From NCBI RefSeq assembly GCF_002797895.1, contig NZ_PGES01000001.1, positions 744,001-808,000 on the forward strand: a DNA stretch of 64,000 bases, in the 5' to 3' direction. The stretch comes from Janthinobacterium sp. 67. Its GTDB lineage: Bacteria > Pseudomonadota > Gammaproteobacteria > Burkholderiales > Burkholderiaceae_D. The position numbers and the translations under genes were made by a program. The notes under the pieces were generated by a model. The model was given only the letters and a program-made list of their open reading frames with translations, was not told where the DNA came from and searched no databases. The first letter of the stretch is position 1, and each line of letters opens with the position of its first letter. Of this stretch, positions 18,929-28,922 are shown one piece after another.

Positions 18929-21900
18929 ATGAAACCTCTCCCGCTTCCCCGTCGCACCCTTGCCGCCTGTGTCCTGGCCGCCCTGGCCACCCTGGCTGCC
19001 CCTGGCTTGCAGGCCGCGCCCATCGGTAACCTGAGCAGCTTGAGTGCCGTGCACGCGGCCGACGTGGCCAAGGGCGAGGCGCTGGGCTGGGACGTGCGCA
19101 GCGACACGGGCATGCAGCTGCGTATCAGCCTGCCGCAGGCGGACGTGCTGCGTATCCAGGCGGGCGGCAAGGCCGGCTTGACGGGTCCCGGCGACAAGGC
19201 CGCGCCCATCGTCGTGGGCCAGCCGTCCGCGCAGGTGGCGTACCAGATCAAGGAACAGCCCGACCATATCCTGATCAGTACGTCCGCCCTGAGCCTGCGC
19301 ATCGACCGCAAACCGCTGCGCTTTACCTTGCTGCGGGCAGGCGACACGGTGCCGTTGTGGCGCGAAGTGCAGCCGCTGTCGCTCGACGACAAGCAGGGTG
19401 TGCAGGTGCTATCGAGCTTGCCGGGCGAGCGTTATTTTGGCGGCGGCCAGCAAAACGGCCGCTTCGAATTCAAGGGCAAGCAGCTACCCGTGTCGTATTC
19501 GGGCGGCTGGGAAGAGGGCGACCGGCCGAATCCCGCGCCATTCCTCATGAGTTCACGCGGCTGGGGCATGTTGCGCAATACCTGGTCCGACGGCAATTAC
19601 GACTTGCGCGACAAGGAGCAGATCTCGCTGCAGCACGCGGAAGGGCGCTTCGATGCGTATTTCTTTGTCGGCAAGGACTTGCGCGACGTCGTCGCGCGCT
19701 ACACGGACTTGACGGGCCGCGCCCGCATGCTGCCCCGCTGGGCGCTGGAATACGGCGACGCCGATTGCTACAACGATGGCGACAACGTGAAAAAGCCCGG
19801 TTCCGTGCCGAAGGGCTGGAGCGATGGTCCCACGGGCAAGACGCCGGACGTGGTGGAAACCGTGGCGCGCCAGTACCGCGAACACGACATGCCGGGCGGC
19901 TGGATACTGCCCAACGACGGCTACGGCTGCGGCTACACGAATCTGCCGGAAACGGTGAAGGGCCTGGCCGGCTATGGCTTCCGCACGGGCCTGTGGACGG
20001 AAAACGGCGTCGACAAGATCGCCTGGGAAGTGGGCCAGGCGGGCAGCCGCGTGCAAAAGCTGGACGTGGCGTGGACGGGCAAGGGCTACCAGTTCGCCAT
20101 GGACGCGAACAAGTCCGCCTACGACGGCATCCTGAACAACTCCGACAGCCGGCCGTTTTTATGGACGGTGATGGGCTGGGCCGGCATCCAGCGCTACGCC
20201 GTGGCGTGGACGGGTGACCAGAGCGCCAGCTGGGATTACATCCGCTGGCACATCCCGACCCTGATCGGCTCGGGCCTGTCCGGCCAGGCCTATGCATCGG
20301 GCGACGTGGACGCCATCTTCGGCGGCAGCCCGGAAACTTATCTGCGCGACCTGCAGTGGAAGAGTTTTACGCCCGTCCTGATGGGCATGTCCGGCTGGGC
20401 TGCGGCCGAGCGCAAGCATCCGTGGTGGTTCGATGAACCGTACCGCGACATCAACCGCCGCTACCTGAAACTGAAGATGCGCCTCACGCCGTATATGTAT
20501 ACCCTGGTGCGCGAAGCGGAGCAATCGGGCGCGCCGCTGGTGCGCGGCCTGATGTGGGATTACCCGCAAGACCCGGCCGCCTACACGGAAGCGTATAAAT
20601 ACCAGTTCCTCCTGGGCCGCGACGTGCTGGTGGCGCCCGTCTACCGCAGCCAGGCCGTCAGCGGCGGCTGGCGCAAGGGCATCCACCTGCCGCAAGGCAC
20701 GTGGTACGACTACTGGGATGGCCGGCAGGCCACGGCCGACGCCAAGGGACGCGACCTCGATATGCGGGTGACGCTCGATAAGCTGCCCGTGTTCGTGCGC
20801 GCCGGGGCCATCCTGCCCATGTATCCGGAAATGCTGTACGACGGCCAGAAGCCGAAGGACCAGCTCACCCTCGACATTTACCCGCACGGCGATTCCCACT
20901 ACACCCTGTATGAAGACGATGGCAGCACGCGCCAGTACCAAGGCGGCGCCTACAGCCAGCAAGTCATCCGCATGCGCCAGACGGGCGCCGACGTGCAGGT
21001 CGACATCGGCGCCGTCGATGGCCAGTATCAGGGCCAGGAAGCGCGCCGCGGCTATGCGCTGCGCATGCTGGCGGGCCAGGCGCCGGCCGCCGTGCGCGCC
21101 GGTGAACGCCTGATCGCGGCTGCCGCCGACCGTGCCGCCTACGACAAGGCGTTTGATGCCTGGTATTTCGACGCGGCGGACAGGCAAGGCACCCTGCACG
21201 TGAAAGTGGCGGCGCAGGATATCCGCCAGCCTTTAGCTTTGCAGGTCGCCGGCGCGCTGGCCGTGGCCAGAGTCGATGCCGACTTCCCGGCCGCTCCCGT
21301 GCCGGGCCGTGCCTTGCCGGCCGACGCCATGCAGGTGGTGGCGCGTCCTGCCGAGGAAAGCGGTTATCCGCTGGAAAACGCTTTCGACGGCAAGCCGGAG
21401 ACATGGTTCCGCACCGTGCGCAGCCCGTCCGTGAAAAGCGGGCCGCATGAATGGGTGATCGGCTTCACGGAACGGCGCCTGGTGGACGGCATCGAACTGG
21501 CGCCGCGCAACGATCAGCACTGGAAGCATGGCCAGGTGCGCGACTATGAAATCTACATCGGCGACAACAATGGCGAGTGGGGCGCGCCGCTGCAGCGGGG
21601 CACCTTGAAGCTGCAGGAAGGCACGCAGACGATCAACTTCCCCGCGACGGCCGGGCGCTTGCTGCGCTTCCGGGTCATGAGCACGCAAAATCCGGAAGGC
21701 GATGGCGCGGCGTCCCTGGACCCGATGGTGACGGCGGCGCAAGCGGGTCCGGTGGCGCGCGCGTTCGACGCGGCGCTGGCGACCGACGTGGCACCCGTCA
21801 CCTTGTCCGCATTCCGCGTGCTCGAGCACAGAGTGGCCGAAGGCGAGGAAGTGCAGCGCTACCTGTCGGACCTGGCGTTGCCGAAGACTATCGCGAAAGA

Positions 21901-22279
21901 CCGGCCGGCCGGCAAGGCGGCCGAGATGCGCATGAACGGGCTGTGGTTCCGCAAGGGCCTCGGCGTGGGACCTGCCAGCCGCATCGACTTGCAACTGGCG
22001 GGCAACTGGAATCTGCTGCGCGCCGATCTGGGCGTGGACGATAGCTGCCGCAGCGCGGGCGGCTTGCAATTCCAGGTATGGAGCGGTGAGCGGCTGCTGT
22101 ATGACAGCGGCCTGGTCACGGCTCCCGGGGTGGTCAAACCCGAAATCGACGTGCGCGGCCTGAGCCAGCTCAGTTTGCGCACCCTGGGCGCGCGCGGCGC
22201 CCACCCGGCCCAGGTCTGCGGCAACTGGGCCAACGCCGTACTCACCGGCACGGAAGGCGCGACAGTCAAGCCGCGCTAA
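18929..22279 (+). CDS. Secreted GH31 glycosidase, probable alpha-N-acetylgalactosaminidase, with two C-terminal binding domains
   Basis: 1116 residues with a signal peptide (about 1-29, basic PRR then LAACVLAALATLAAPGLQAA). The GH31 N-terminal sandwich (about 60-265) precedes the catalytic barrel. The likely nucleophile is Asp379 in KLDVAWTG and the likely acid/base is Asp430 in AWTGDQSASWDYIRW; the classic WxDMNE form is replaced, as in the GH31 subfamily that contains bacterial alpha-GalNAcases. A beta-sandwich and DUF5110-like part (about 580-780) follow. Residues about 805-935 look like a discoidin/F5-8 type C domain (ENAFDGKPETWFRT) and about 955-1108 like an NPCBM domain (GLGVGPASRIDLQL, LGVDDSC). 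It lies divergent to GalNAc catabolic genes. GH31 membership is firm; alpha-GalNAcase specificity is inferred from motifs and context. Confidence 0.85.
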   Translation: MKPLPLPRRTLAACVLAALATLAAPGLQAAPIGNLSSLSAVHAADVAKGEALGWDVRSDTGMQLRISLPQADVLRIQAGGKAGLTGPGDKAAPIVVGQPSAQVAYQIKEQPDHILISTSALSLRIDRKPLRFTLLRAGDTVPLWREVQPLSLDDKQGVQVLSSLPGERYFGGGQQNGRFEFKGKQLPVSYSGGWEEGDRPNPAPFLMSSRGWGMLRNTWSDGNYDLRDKEQISLQHAEGRFDAYFFVGKDLRDVVARYTDLTGRARMLPRWALEYGDADCYNDGDNVKKPGSVPKGWSDGPTGKTPDVVETVARQYREHDMPGGWILPNDGYGCGYTNLPETVKGLAGYGFRTGLWTENGVDKIAWEVGQAGSRVQKLDVAWTGKGYQFAMDANKSAYDGILNNSDSRPFLWTVMGWAGIQRYAVAWTGDQSASWDYIRWHIPTLIGSGLSGQAYASGDVDAIFGGSPETYLRDLQWKSFTPVLMGMSGWAAAERKHPWWFDEPYRDINRRYLKLKMRLTPYMYTLVREAEQSGAPLVRGLMWDYPQDPAAYTEAYKYQFLLGRDVLVAPVYRSQAVSGGWRKGIHLPQGTWYDYWDGRQATADAKGRDLDMRVTLDKLPVFVRAGAILPMYPEMLYDGQKPKDQLTLDIYPHGDSHYTLYEDDGSTRQYQGGAYSQQVIRMRQTGADVQVDIGAVDGQYQGQEARRGYALRMLAGQAPAAVRAGERLIAAAADRAAYDKAFDAWYFDAADRQGTLHVKVAAQDIRQPLALQVAGALAVARVDADFPAAPVPGRALPADAMQVVARPAEESGYPLENAFDGKPETWFRTVRSPSVKSGPHEWVIGFTERRLVDGIELAPRNDQHWKHGQVRDYEIYIGDNNGEWGAPLQRGTLKLQEGTQTINFPATAGRLLRFRVMSTQNPEGDGAASLDPMVTAAQAGPVARAFDAALATDVAPVTLSAFRVLEHRVAEGEEVQRYLSDLALPKTIAKDRPAGKAAEMRMNGLWFRKGLGVGPASRIDLQLAGNWNLLRADLGVDDSCRSAGGLQFQVWSGERLLYDSGLVTAPGVVKPEIDVRGLSQLSLRTLGARGAHPAQVCGNWANAVLTGTEGATVKPR

Positions 22280-22302
22280 CTGCTTCAATCATTTCACTAA
22301 AA

Positions 22303-22335
22303 AAGAGCCCCTCTGCGGACCGGGGAGGGGCTCTT
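22303..22335 (+). other. Strong hairpin between the GH31 and receptor genes
   Basis: AAGAGCCCCTC and GAGGGGCTCTT form a perfect 11-base stem with an 11-base loop. On the plus strand it lacks a T-tract, so it probably stabilises RNA or partly attenuates transcription into the receptor gene. An A-run precedes it, so it would terminate minus-strand transcription. Confidence 0.5.
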
Positions 22336-22378
22336 GCAACCTGACGAAAACAAATCACTTATAAAAAGGGAGTTGAGT

Positions 22379-25324
22379 ATGCACTTGAAAAAACTGATGG
22401 CCGCGATGGTGGCGGTGGGGCTGGCGTCGACAGCGCTGGCGGCGGAGGAGGAGAAACTGGCGCGTGTCGAAGTGACGGGATCGAGCCTGAAGCGCATCAA
22501 CGCGGAAACGGCGTCGCCCGTCCAGGTGATCAACGCCAAGCAGATCGAGAACATGGGCGCGCTCACCTTGCTGCAAGTGCTCGACAACCTGCCCGCAGCC
22601 CGCCCGGCGCAGCAGGACTTCCGCTCGATGTTCACGGGTTCCGATGGCGGCTCGCAGGCGAACTTGCGCGGCATGGGTGCGCAGGGCACCCTGGTGCTTT
22701 TGAATGGCCGCCGCCTGTCGTTCTACGGCGCGCCGGCCGGCTTCCAGACCATGTTCGTCAATATCGACGCCATCCCCGCCGCCGCCATCGAGCGCATGGA
22801 AATTTTGACGGACGGCGCGTCGGCCGTGTATGGCTCCGACGCCGTGGCCGGCGTCATCAACGTGATCACCAAGAAATCGTACCAGGGCCTGGAAGCGCGC
22901 GCCAACGGCGAGTTTTCGCCGAGCGTGAAAGCGTATGGCGAGCGCCAGGCCAGCGTACTGTATGGCCTGGGCGACCTGGCCAGCGACGGCTACAACATCT
23001 ACGGTTCCGTGAACGTCTACCAGCGCGACCGCATCGCGCTGGCCGATACGTACCAGAAGCGTCCCTCGTATTTTTATGTGAACAATCCCAATTTCATCCC
23101 GAACATGCGCGTGGGCGTCGGCAGCGAGCCGGGCGTGATGAATCCCGGGACCTTCTTTGTCTTCGACAAGGCGAAGAACAATGCGCGCACCCAGCGTGCC
23201 GTCAATGGCTGCAACACCAGCATCACCGAAGCGTCGGGCACGCGCTGCGTGTGGAATGCGCTGCCGAACCAGCTCGACACGGGCCCGACTTCGGAGCGCG
23301 CCACGGCCTACGTGAGCGGCCGGCTGAAGCTCGGTGGCGACATGGAAGCGTTCGCGGAAGGCGCTTTCACCCACATCAAGATGCGCGGCGAGAACGGCCC
23401 GTCCACCTTCAACAGCGGCAGCACGAACAACTGGTTTGCGCGCAATACGGGCAATACCCTGAATACCTTCGCCACGCCTTTCCTGAGTCCCAACAACGTC
23501 TACCTGAAAGGCAAGCTCGATGCCGACATGGTGGCCAAGATGGGCGGCGCGGCCGGCTTGAACTATTTGCTGCAAGATGCGACGGGCCACTTCGGCCAGA
23601 AGAACGTCGATGAAAACTACCGCGCGCTCGTCGGCCTGCGCGGCAGCATCGGCGGCGGCTGGGATTTTGAAACGGCGCTCAGCGTGGCGGGCAGCCATTC
23701 GACCCTGTTCCAGACGGCGAACATCAACATCAAGGGCTTCGAGCAGGCATTCGGCCCGTTCACGAAGGACCCCGTCAGCGGCCGCACATATATCTCCGAC
23801 AATCCCGCCTACCAGTTCGGCGAAATCAGCGAAGCGAATGCGGCGCTCCTGCGTGCCGCCTATCCGACGTTTGCCATCGAATCGTGGACCAAGCTGATGA
23901 CGTGGGATGCGAAGCTGGAAGGTACCCTGTTCAAGCTGGGCGAGCGCGAAGTGCGCGCCGCCGTGGGTACCAACATCATGCGCGAGAGTTTTCTCACGCC
24001 CGGCAACGCGGATGCGGCCAATGGCCTGATCACGCAGCAGGGCGGTTCCTGGTTCGACGGCCGGCGCACCATCGCCGCCGTGTTTGGCGAAGTGGTGGTG
24101 CCGCTCAGCGACACCCTGGAAGTCAATGCGGCCGCGCGGCTGGACAAGTATCCGCATTTCTCGGCCAACTTGGCGCCCAAGCTGGGCGTGATCTGGCGCG
24201 CGCGGCCCGACCTGATGCTGCGCGGGACGTATTCGGAAGGCTTCCGCGCGCCCAACCTGGCCGAATCGGGCACGGGCGGCGTCTTTGCGCAGGTGGGCGG
24301 CATCCGCGACACGGTGCGCTGCGATGAAACGAACGCCATGGCGCGCGCGCTGATGAAGTCGAAGGTGGCGACGGATGCGGACCTGGGCAAGAGTTTGCTG
24401 AACTCGAACTGCTCGACGACGGTGGGCGGCCTGACGCCGCCGAACCAGAACCTGCGCCCGGAAAAGGCCAAGATTTCCACCGTGGGCCTGGTGCTGCAGC
24501 CGGCCAAGGACGTGAGCATCTCCATCGATTACTGGTTCATCAACCGCCGCGATGAAATCGTGCGGCAGGACTTCAACGAGCTGTTTACGGAAGTGGTGGA
24601 CAAGTACGGCCCGACCCTGGCCGGCACGCCCAGCGCCATCCGCAATGGCTTGACCGATGCGGACCGGGGCAACGTGGCGGCGGTGGCGGCCATGTGCGCC
24701 AATCCCGCCAACGCGGGCGTGTGCGCGGGCGGCGTGCCCGGCTACTCGGTGGGCAACCTGGGCGGCTTGATCAACTCGTATTCGAACCGGGGCCGCACGC
24801 TGATGGACGGCGTGGACATCGACGCGCGCACGCGCTTCGGGCTCGGTGACTGGGGCAAGCTGAGCACGGGCATCGCGGCCACCATCCGCAAGCGCGACAC
24901 CCACGACAGCGAAGACGGCAGCGACATCAAGGGCAACACCGTCGGCTACTACGATTCGCCGCGCTACCGCGCGACGGTCAACGCCGACTGGAGCTACCGC
25001 AACTTCGTCAGCAGCGTCTTCATCAACTATTCGGGCAAGACGCGCTGGGCCTATGGTCCCTGGGACAAGGACAACACGCCGGAAAACTGCACCGCCGCCT
25101 CGGTGGCGTTGCCGGCCGGCCAGTGCAAGGGCGCGCCGTCGTACACGACGGTGAATCTGGCCTTCAGCTGGAAGCCGATGAAGAACCTCGACGTGGGCCT
25201 GAACGTGAAAAATGCGTTCAACAAGCAGCCTTACTATGACCCGAACGGCTGGGAAGGCTACAACCATAGCCAGGACCTGTTCGGCCGCCAGTTCGCCCTG
25301 TCGGCCAGCTACAAGTTCTTTTAA
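22379..25324 (+). CDS. TonB-dependent outer-membrane receptor
   Basis: 981 residues; the ATG at 22379 follows AGGGAG. A signal peptide (about 1-21, ending STALA-AEE) precedes a plug domain (about 30-165) with VEVTGSSLKRINAETASPV, GSQANLRGMGAQGTLVLLNGRRL and TDGASAVYGSDAVAGVINVITKK. The remainder is a beta-barrel ending in the outer-membrane signature FALSASYKFF with terminal Phe. TonB receptors of this style take up oligosaccharides, siderophores or vitamins using proton-motive force. Its place 99 bases after the GH31 gene, without a new promoter, points to uptake of the glycan or product handled by that enzyme. No SusD-like partner is present, as expected in Proteobacteria. Confidence 0.9.
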   Translation: MHLKKLMAAMVAVGLASTALAAEEEKLARVEVTGSSLKRINAETASPVQVINAKQIENMGALTLLQVLDNLPAARPAQQDFRSMFTGSDGGSQANLRGMGAQGTLVLLNGRRLSFYGAPAGFQTMFVNIDAIPAAAIERMEILTDGASAVYGSDAVAGVINVITKKSYQGLEARANGEFSPSVKAYGERQASVLYGLGDLASDGYNIYGSVNVYQRDRIALADTYQKRPSYFYVNNPNFIPNMRVGVGSEPGVMNPGTFFVFDKAKNNARTQRAVNGCNTSITEASGTRCVWNALPNQLDTGPTSERATAYVSGRLKLGGDMEAFAEGAFTHIKMRGENGPSTFNSGSTNNWFARNTGNTLNTFATPFLSPNNVYLKGKLDADMVAKMGGAAGLNYLLQDATGHFGQKNVDENYRALVGLRGSIGGGWDFETALSVAGSHSTLFQTANINIKGFEQAFGPFTKDPVSGRTYISDNPAYQFGEISEANAALLRAAYPTFAIESWTKLMTWDAKLEGTLFKLGEREVRAAVGTNIMRESFLTPGNADAANGLITQQGGSWFDGRRTIAAVFGEVVVPLSDTLEVNAAARLDKYPHFSANLAPKLGVIWRARPDLMLRGTYSEGFRAPNLAESGTGGVFAQVGGIRDTVRCDETNAMARALMKSKVATDADLGKSLLNSNCSTTVGGLTPPNQNLRPEKAKISTVGLVLQPAKDVSISIDYWFINRRDEIVRQDFNELFTEVVDKYGPTLAGTPSAIRNGLTDADRGNVAAVAAMCANPANAGVCAGGVPGYSVGNLGGLINSYSNRGRTLMDGVDIDARTRFGLGDWGKLSTGIAATIRKRDTHDSEDGSDIKGNTVGYYDSPRYRATVNADWSYRNFVSSVFINYSGKTRWAYGPWDKDNTPENCTAASVALPAGQCKGAPSYTTVNLAFSWKPMKNLDVGLNVKNAFNKQPYYDPNGWEGYNHSQDLFGRQFALSASYKFF

Positions 25325-25329
25325 TCCGT

Positions 25330-25367
25330 GACGATGCCCCGGCCCGCCAGCTGGCCGGGGTATTGTC
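25330..25367 (+). terminator. Hairpin after the first receptor gene, weak terminator
   Basis: GACGATGCCCCGGCC pairs with GGCCGGGGTATTGTC over 15 base pairs, two of them G-T, around an 8-base loop. It starts five bases after the receptor stop codon. There is no T-tract, so it may act with Rho or as an RNA-stabilising end. Confidence 0.5.
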
Positions 25368-25814
25368 GTGGAAAAGAAAAGACAATATTCCGAAATGCGC
25401 AATACGAAAGATAAACGTAAGTGAAAGCAGATAGTCAGGCCTGCTTTCGCGTTTTTCTCCCCAATTTTTTGCACTGATTCGCCGTTTCTTTGCACGTCAA
25501 TACAGCCGCGTGTATCTGTTACGCCACGATAACGAAAGTTATTTTCCGCGAACTGGATCGAAGCGAAAGATAAAAAGCCTGAATTCGCTGAATATAGCGA
25601 TAAATTGCCGTTGTAACTTTCTTTTTGTTGACGATACTTATTTTTCTTTTTAAAGTAATCCCAAGAAAAGAAAATCAGCCGATACGGACTGGTTCCCGGA
25701 AGGTGCAACTGCCTGGCGCTACCTTCCGACGACCACCATAAAAATTGCATCCCCCCGACTTCGCCCTGGAGCGGGGAGGGCGCGCATAACCCTCGATATA
25801 GACGGAGAGACACC
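25368..25814. repeat. Control region of the second receptor, copy 2 of the duplicated aga segment
   Basis: This 490-base gene gap (25325-25814) holds a second copy of the 18608-18900 region. It has ATACGAAAG at 25402 followed 11 bases later by ACGTAAG (25415), the 17-mer GCCACGATAACGAAAGT at 25523-25539, GCGAAAG at 25563, and AATTGCCG at 25603 leading into the promoter. The part matching the agaS promoter has lost its -35 hexamer (TTGCGC instead of TTGACT), as expected since no divergent gene remains. From about 25660 to 25814 the leader has no match in copy 1 and no other feature was recognised. Confidence 0.75.
25628..25656 (+). promoter_or_regulatory. Sigma70-type promoter of the receptor-GH109 unit
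   Basis: TTGACG (25628-25633) and TAAAGT (25651-25656) are 17 bases apart, with sequence around them nearly identical to the GH31 promoter. The leader to the receptor start is about 150 bases, much longer than in copy 1. Confidence 0.7.
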
Positions 25815-28800
25815 ATGCATACCACCCGACTCAAATTGCGCGACATCAGCCGCGCCGCCGCGATCGTGATCGCCCTGGCGGCCGGCGTGCCAGGCCAGGC
25901 CTGGGCACAGTCGAACGCCACCAGCACCATTTTCGGCGAAGTGAGCGCGCCGGCCGGCGCCACCGTGGTGCTGGAAAACCTGGCGACGGGCGTGCAGCGC
26001 ACCTTGACGCCGGATACGTCGGGCCGCTATGTGGCCAACTCCATGCCGCCAGGCCGCTATGCGGTGCGCGTGCTGCGTGCCGGTTCGGTGGAAGCGTCGC
26101 AGGAAGTCGAAGCCCTGATCGGCGCGGGCGCGGAAGCGAACTTCGGCCCGGCCAGCGCGGCTGGCGCCGTGGGCCAGGAGCAGACCGTCGTGGTGAAGGC
26201 GTCACGCAATCCGATCGACGTGTCGAACACGAACAATGGCGTGATCTTCACGGCCAAGGAATTGAAGGCGCTGCCGGTCGGCAATGACGTGGCGTCCATC
26301 GTGCAGCTGACGCCGGGCGTTTCGCGCGGCACCAACAGCGTGTATGGCAATGCGCCATCGATCGGCGGCTCGGGCCAGTCGGAAAACGCGTTCTACGTCA
26401 ACGGCTTCCCCATCACGAACATCCTGACCCAGGTGGGCGCGTCGGAGCTGCCGTTTGGCGCGATCTCGAACCTGCAGGTGCTGTCGGGCGGCTACGGTTC
26501 GGAATTTGGCCGTTCCACGGGCGGCGTGATCAACATCACCACCAAGAGCGGCGGCAACAAGGTCGAATTCGGCGGCAAGGTCTCCATCATCCCCCGTTCG
26601 CTGAAGGGCGAGCCGGAAAACACCTATTACCCGAACACGGGCGCCAATCCCAAGACGGACGGCAATCTGCTGTACTGGAACCGCGACAATGGCAGCACCA
26701 GCAAGGTGGTGGGCCTGTACGGCAGCGGTCCGCTGATCAAGAACAAGCTGTTCGCCTTCGTGGCGCTGGAACAGACGCGCACGGACAGCCAGTCCGTTGC
26801 CGCCGCCGCCGATTCCGGCACGGCCCTGGCGCGCGGCTGGAGCACGAGCCAGAGCAAGGTGGACCGCATGATGGCCAAGCTGGACTACAACCTGACGGAC
26901 GACCATCACTTCGAATACACCAAGCTGTATGACCGCACGAAAACGGACAGCCAGGCGTATGGCTACAGCTACGCCACGCATGCGAGCAACGGCGTACAGG
27001 CAGGCAAGGGCGAGACGACGGTCAACTGCTGCGGTTCCTCGGCCGCGCCGGGCGCCAACATCGACATCTTCAAATACACGGGCTACCTGACGGACAACCT
27101 GACCGTAACGGCCATGATGGGCGAATCGCGCACCTCGCACACCCGCACGCCGAACGGCTACAACCCGCTGCTGGCGCAAACGTCGTCGAATACGTCGACG
27201 CAGGTGCCCGGCCTGACGTACGCCAATCCGCAAACGGTGACGGGCACCCTGGTCGACCCATCGTCGGAAGACCGCCAGAAAGCCAAGCGCCTGGATCTCG
27301 AATACAAGCTGGGCAAGCACTCGCTGCGCGGCGGCATCGACCGCATCGACGTGGAATCGAAAGTGGGCCTGAGCCTGGCCGGCGGCTACCGCTGGAGCTA
27401 CCAGCGCGCGACCGATCCTAACCGGGCCATCAACGGCGCCTTTGAAACGCCGGCCCAGGGCGGCGGCTACGGCGCGCAGGGCTATTACGTCAGCAAGGAC
27501 TTGAACGCCAACCTGGCGCGTCCGACCAGCGTGCAATCGGCGCAATACATCCAGGACCATTACCAGGTCACGGAACGGGTGCTGCTGGACCTGGGCCTGC
27601 GCCGCGAACAGTTCACCAACTACAGCACCGATGGCGTGGCCTTCATTTCCCAGCGCAACATGATCGCCCCGCGCGTGGGCGCCACCTGGGATTACCTGGG
27701 CGACGGCACCCTGAAGTTCTTCGCCAACGGCGGCCGCTACCACCTGCCGGTGCCATCGAATTTGTCGAGCAATATGGCCAGCCCCTTCCTGGCCACCAGC
27801 GAGATGTACACGTACACGGGCGTCGATCCCGTCACGGGCGCGCCGACGGGCCTGCATGCGATCAGCAAGCCATATTCGGCCAACAATGCGTATGGCCAGA
27901 GCCGCGACGCGCGCGAAGTGACGGCCATCGGCCTGAAACCGCTGTCGCAGGACGAATTCTCGCTCGGTTTCGAGCGCGCCCTGAGCAAGAAGCTGGTGGT
28001 GGGCGCCAGTGTCCTGTACCGCAAGCTGAACGACACCAACGACGACGTTTGCGACGCGCGTCCGCTGCAAGCCTGGGCCACGCGCAACGGCGTCGACACG
28101 AGCAACTGGGGCGGCTTCCAGTGCGCCATCATCAACCCGGGCCGCGACAACAGCCTGATGGTGGACTTCGACGACGGCAAGGGCTTGCGCCGCGTGGATA
28201 TTTCGGCGGCGGAGTGGGGCAACCCGCTGCCATCGCGCACCTACCGCGCCCTGAACATGTTCGTCGAGCACCCGTACACGAATGGCTGGTACGGCAAGCT
28301 GACCTACACCCTGTCTGCGCTGAAGGGCAATATGGAAGGCCAGACGGACAGCATCGGCGGCGGCGACGTGGGCCTGACGGTCAGCGACGACCACAAGGAA
28401 CTGATGTACAACGCGTATGGCTACCTTCCGGGCGACCACCGCCACGCCTTCAAGGCCTACGGCTTCATGCAGCTCATCCCGGACGTGATGGTCGGCGCCA
28501 ACCTGTCGCTGACCTCGGGCGCGCCGCGCAACTGCATCGGCGCGCTGCCCGACAACCTGAAGTTCGAGAACGACTACGGCGATTCCTACTTCTATTGCGA
28601 TGGCAAGCCGGCGCCGCGCGGCAGCCAGGGCCGCCTGCCATGGCAAGCCCAGCTGGACATGAATGTGGCCTATACTCCCAGCGCCATCAAGGGCCTGAGC
28701 CTGAAAGTGGACGTCTTCAACGTGTTCAACAGCCAGACCGTGACCCGCTACAACGAGACGCGCGAAGACCATGGCGCCATCGCCCGCAGCTATCTGCAGG

Positions 28801-28856
28801 TGGCCGGCCGCACGGCGCCGCGTTCCGTGCGCTTCACGGCGGAATACACCTATTAA
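25815..28856 (+). CDS. TonB-dependent receptor with N-terminal carboxypeptidase-regulatory-like domain
   Basis: 1013 residues with GGAGAGA before the ATG. A signal peptide ends at AWAQ (about residue 32). Residues about 36-110 form a short beta-sandwich of the carboxypeptidase-regulatory type (GEVSAPAGATVVLENLATG, SGRYVANSMPPGRYAVRV). The plug follows (about 125-250; GYGSEFGRSTGGVINITTKSGGN) and then the barrel, ending RFTAEYTY. Oar-like receptors with this extra domain import large substrates, often peptides or glycans. It has its own copy of the aga-type promoter and is followed after 66 bases by the GH109 gene, so uptake of a GalNAc-containing glycan or glycopeptide is the best guess. Confidence 0.88.
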   Translation: MHTTRLKLRDISRAAAIVIALAAGVPGQAWAQSNATSTIFGEVSAPAGATVVLENLATGVQRTLTPDTSGRYVANSMPPGRYAVRVLRAGSVEASQEVEALIGAGAEANFGPASAAGAVGQEQTVVVKASRNPIDVSNTNNGVIFTAKELKALPVGNDVASIVQLTPGVSRGTNSVYGNAPSIGGSGQSENAFYVNGFPITNILTQVGASELPFGAISNLQVLSGGYGSEFGRSTGGVINITTKSGGNKVEFGGKVSIIPRSLKGEPENTYYPNTGANPKTDGNLLYWNRDNGSTSKVVGLYGSGPLIKNKLFAFVALEQTRTDSQSVAAAADSGTALARGWSTSQSKVDRMMAKLDYNLTDDHHFEYTKLYDRTKTDSQAYGYSYATHASNGVQAGKGETTVNCCGSSAAPGANIDIFKYTGYLTDNLTVTAMMGESRTSHTRTPNGYNPLLAQTSSNTSTQVPGLTYANPQTVTGTLVDPSSEDRQKAKRLDLEYKLGKHSLRGGIDRIDVESKVGLSLAGGYRWSYQRATDPNRAINGAFETPAQGGGYGAQGYYVSKDLNANLARPTSVQSAQYIQDHYQVTERVLLDLGLRREQFTNYSTDGVAFISQRNMIAPRVGATWDYLGDGTLKFFANGGRYHLPVPSNLSSNMASPFLATSEMYTYTGVDPVTGAPTGLHAISKPYSANNAYGQSRDAREVTAIGLKPLSQDEFSLGFERALSKKLVVGASVLYRKLNDTNDDVCDARPLQAWATRNGVDTSNWGGFQCAIINPGRDNSLMVDFDDGKGLRRVDISAAEWGNPLPSRTYRALNMFVEHPYTNGWYGKLTYTLSALKGNMEGQTDSIGGGDVGLTVSDDHKELMYNAYGYLPGDHRHAFKAYGFMQLIPDVMVGANLSLTSGAPRNCIGALPDNLKFENDYGDSYFYCDGKPAPRGSQGRLPWQAQLDMNVAYTPSAIKGLSLKVDVFNVFNSQTVTRYNETREDHGAIARSYLQVAGRTAPRSVRFTAEYTY

Positions 28857-28922
28857 ACTGCAGCCGGCCTGCCGCGCGGCGGGCCGGCGACGATCATTAC
28901 CAATGGAAGCGAGAAGAGACCA

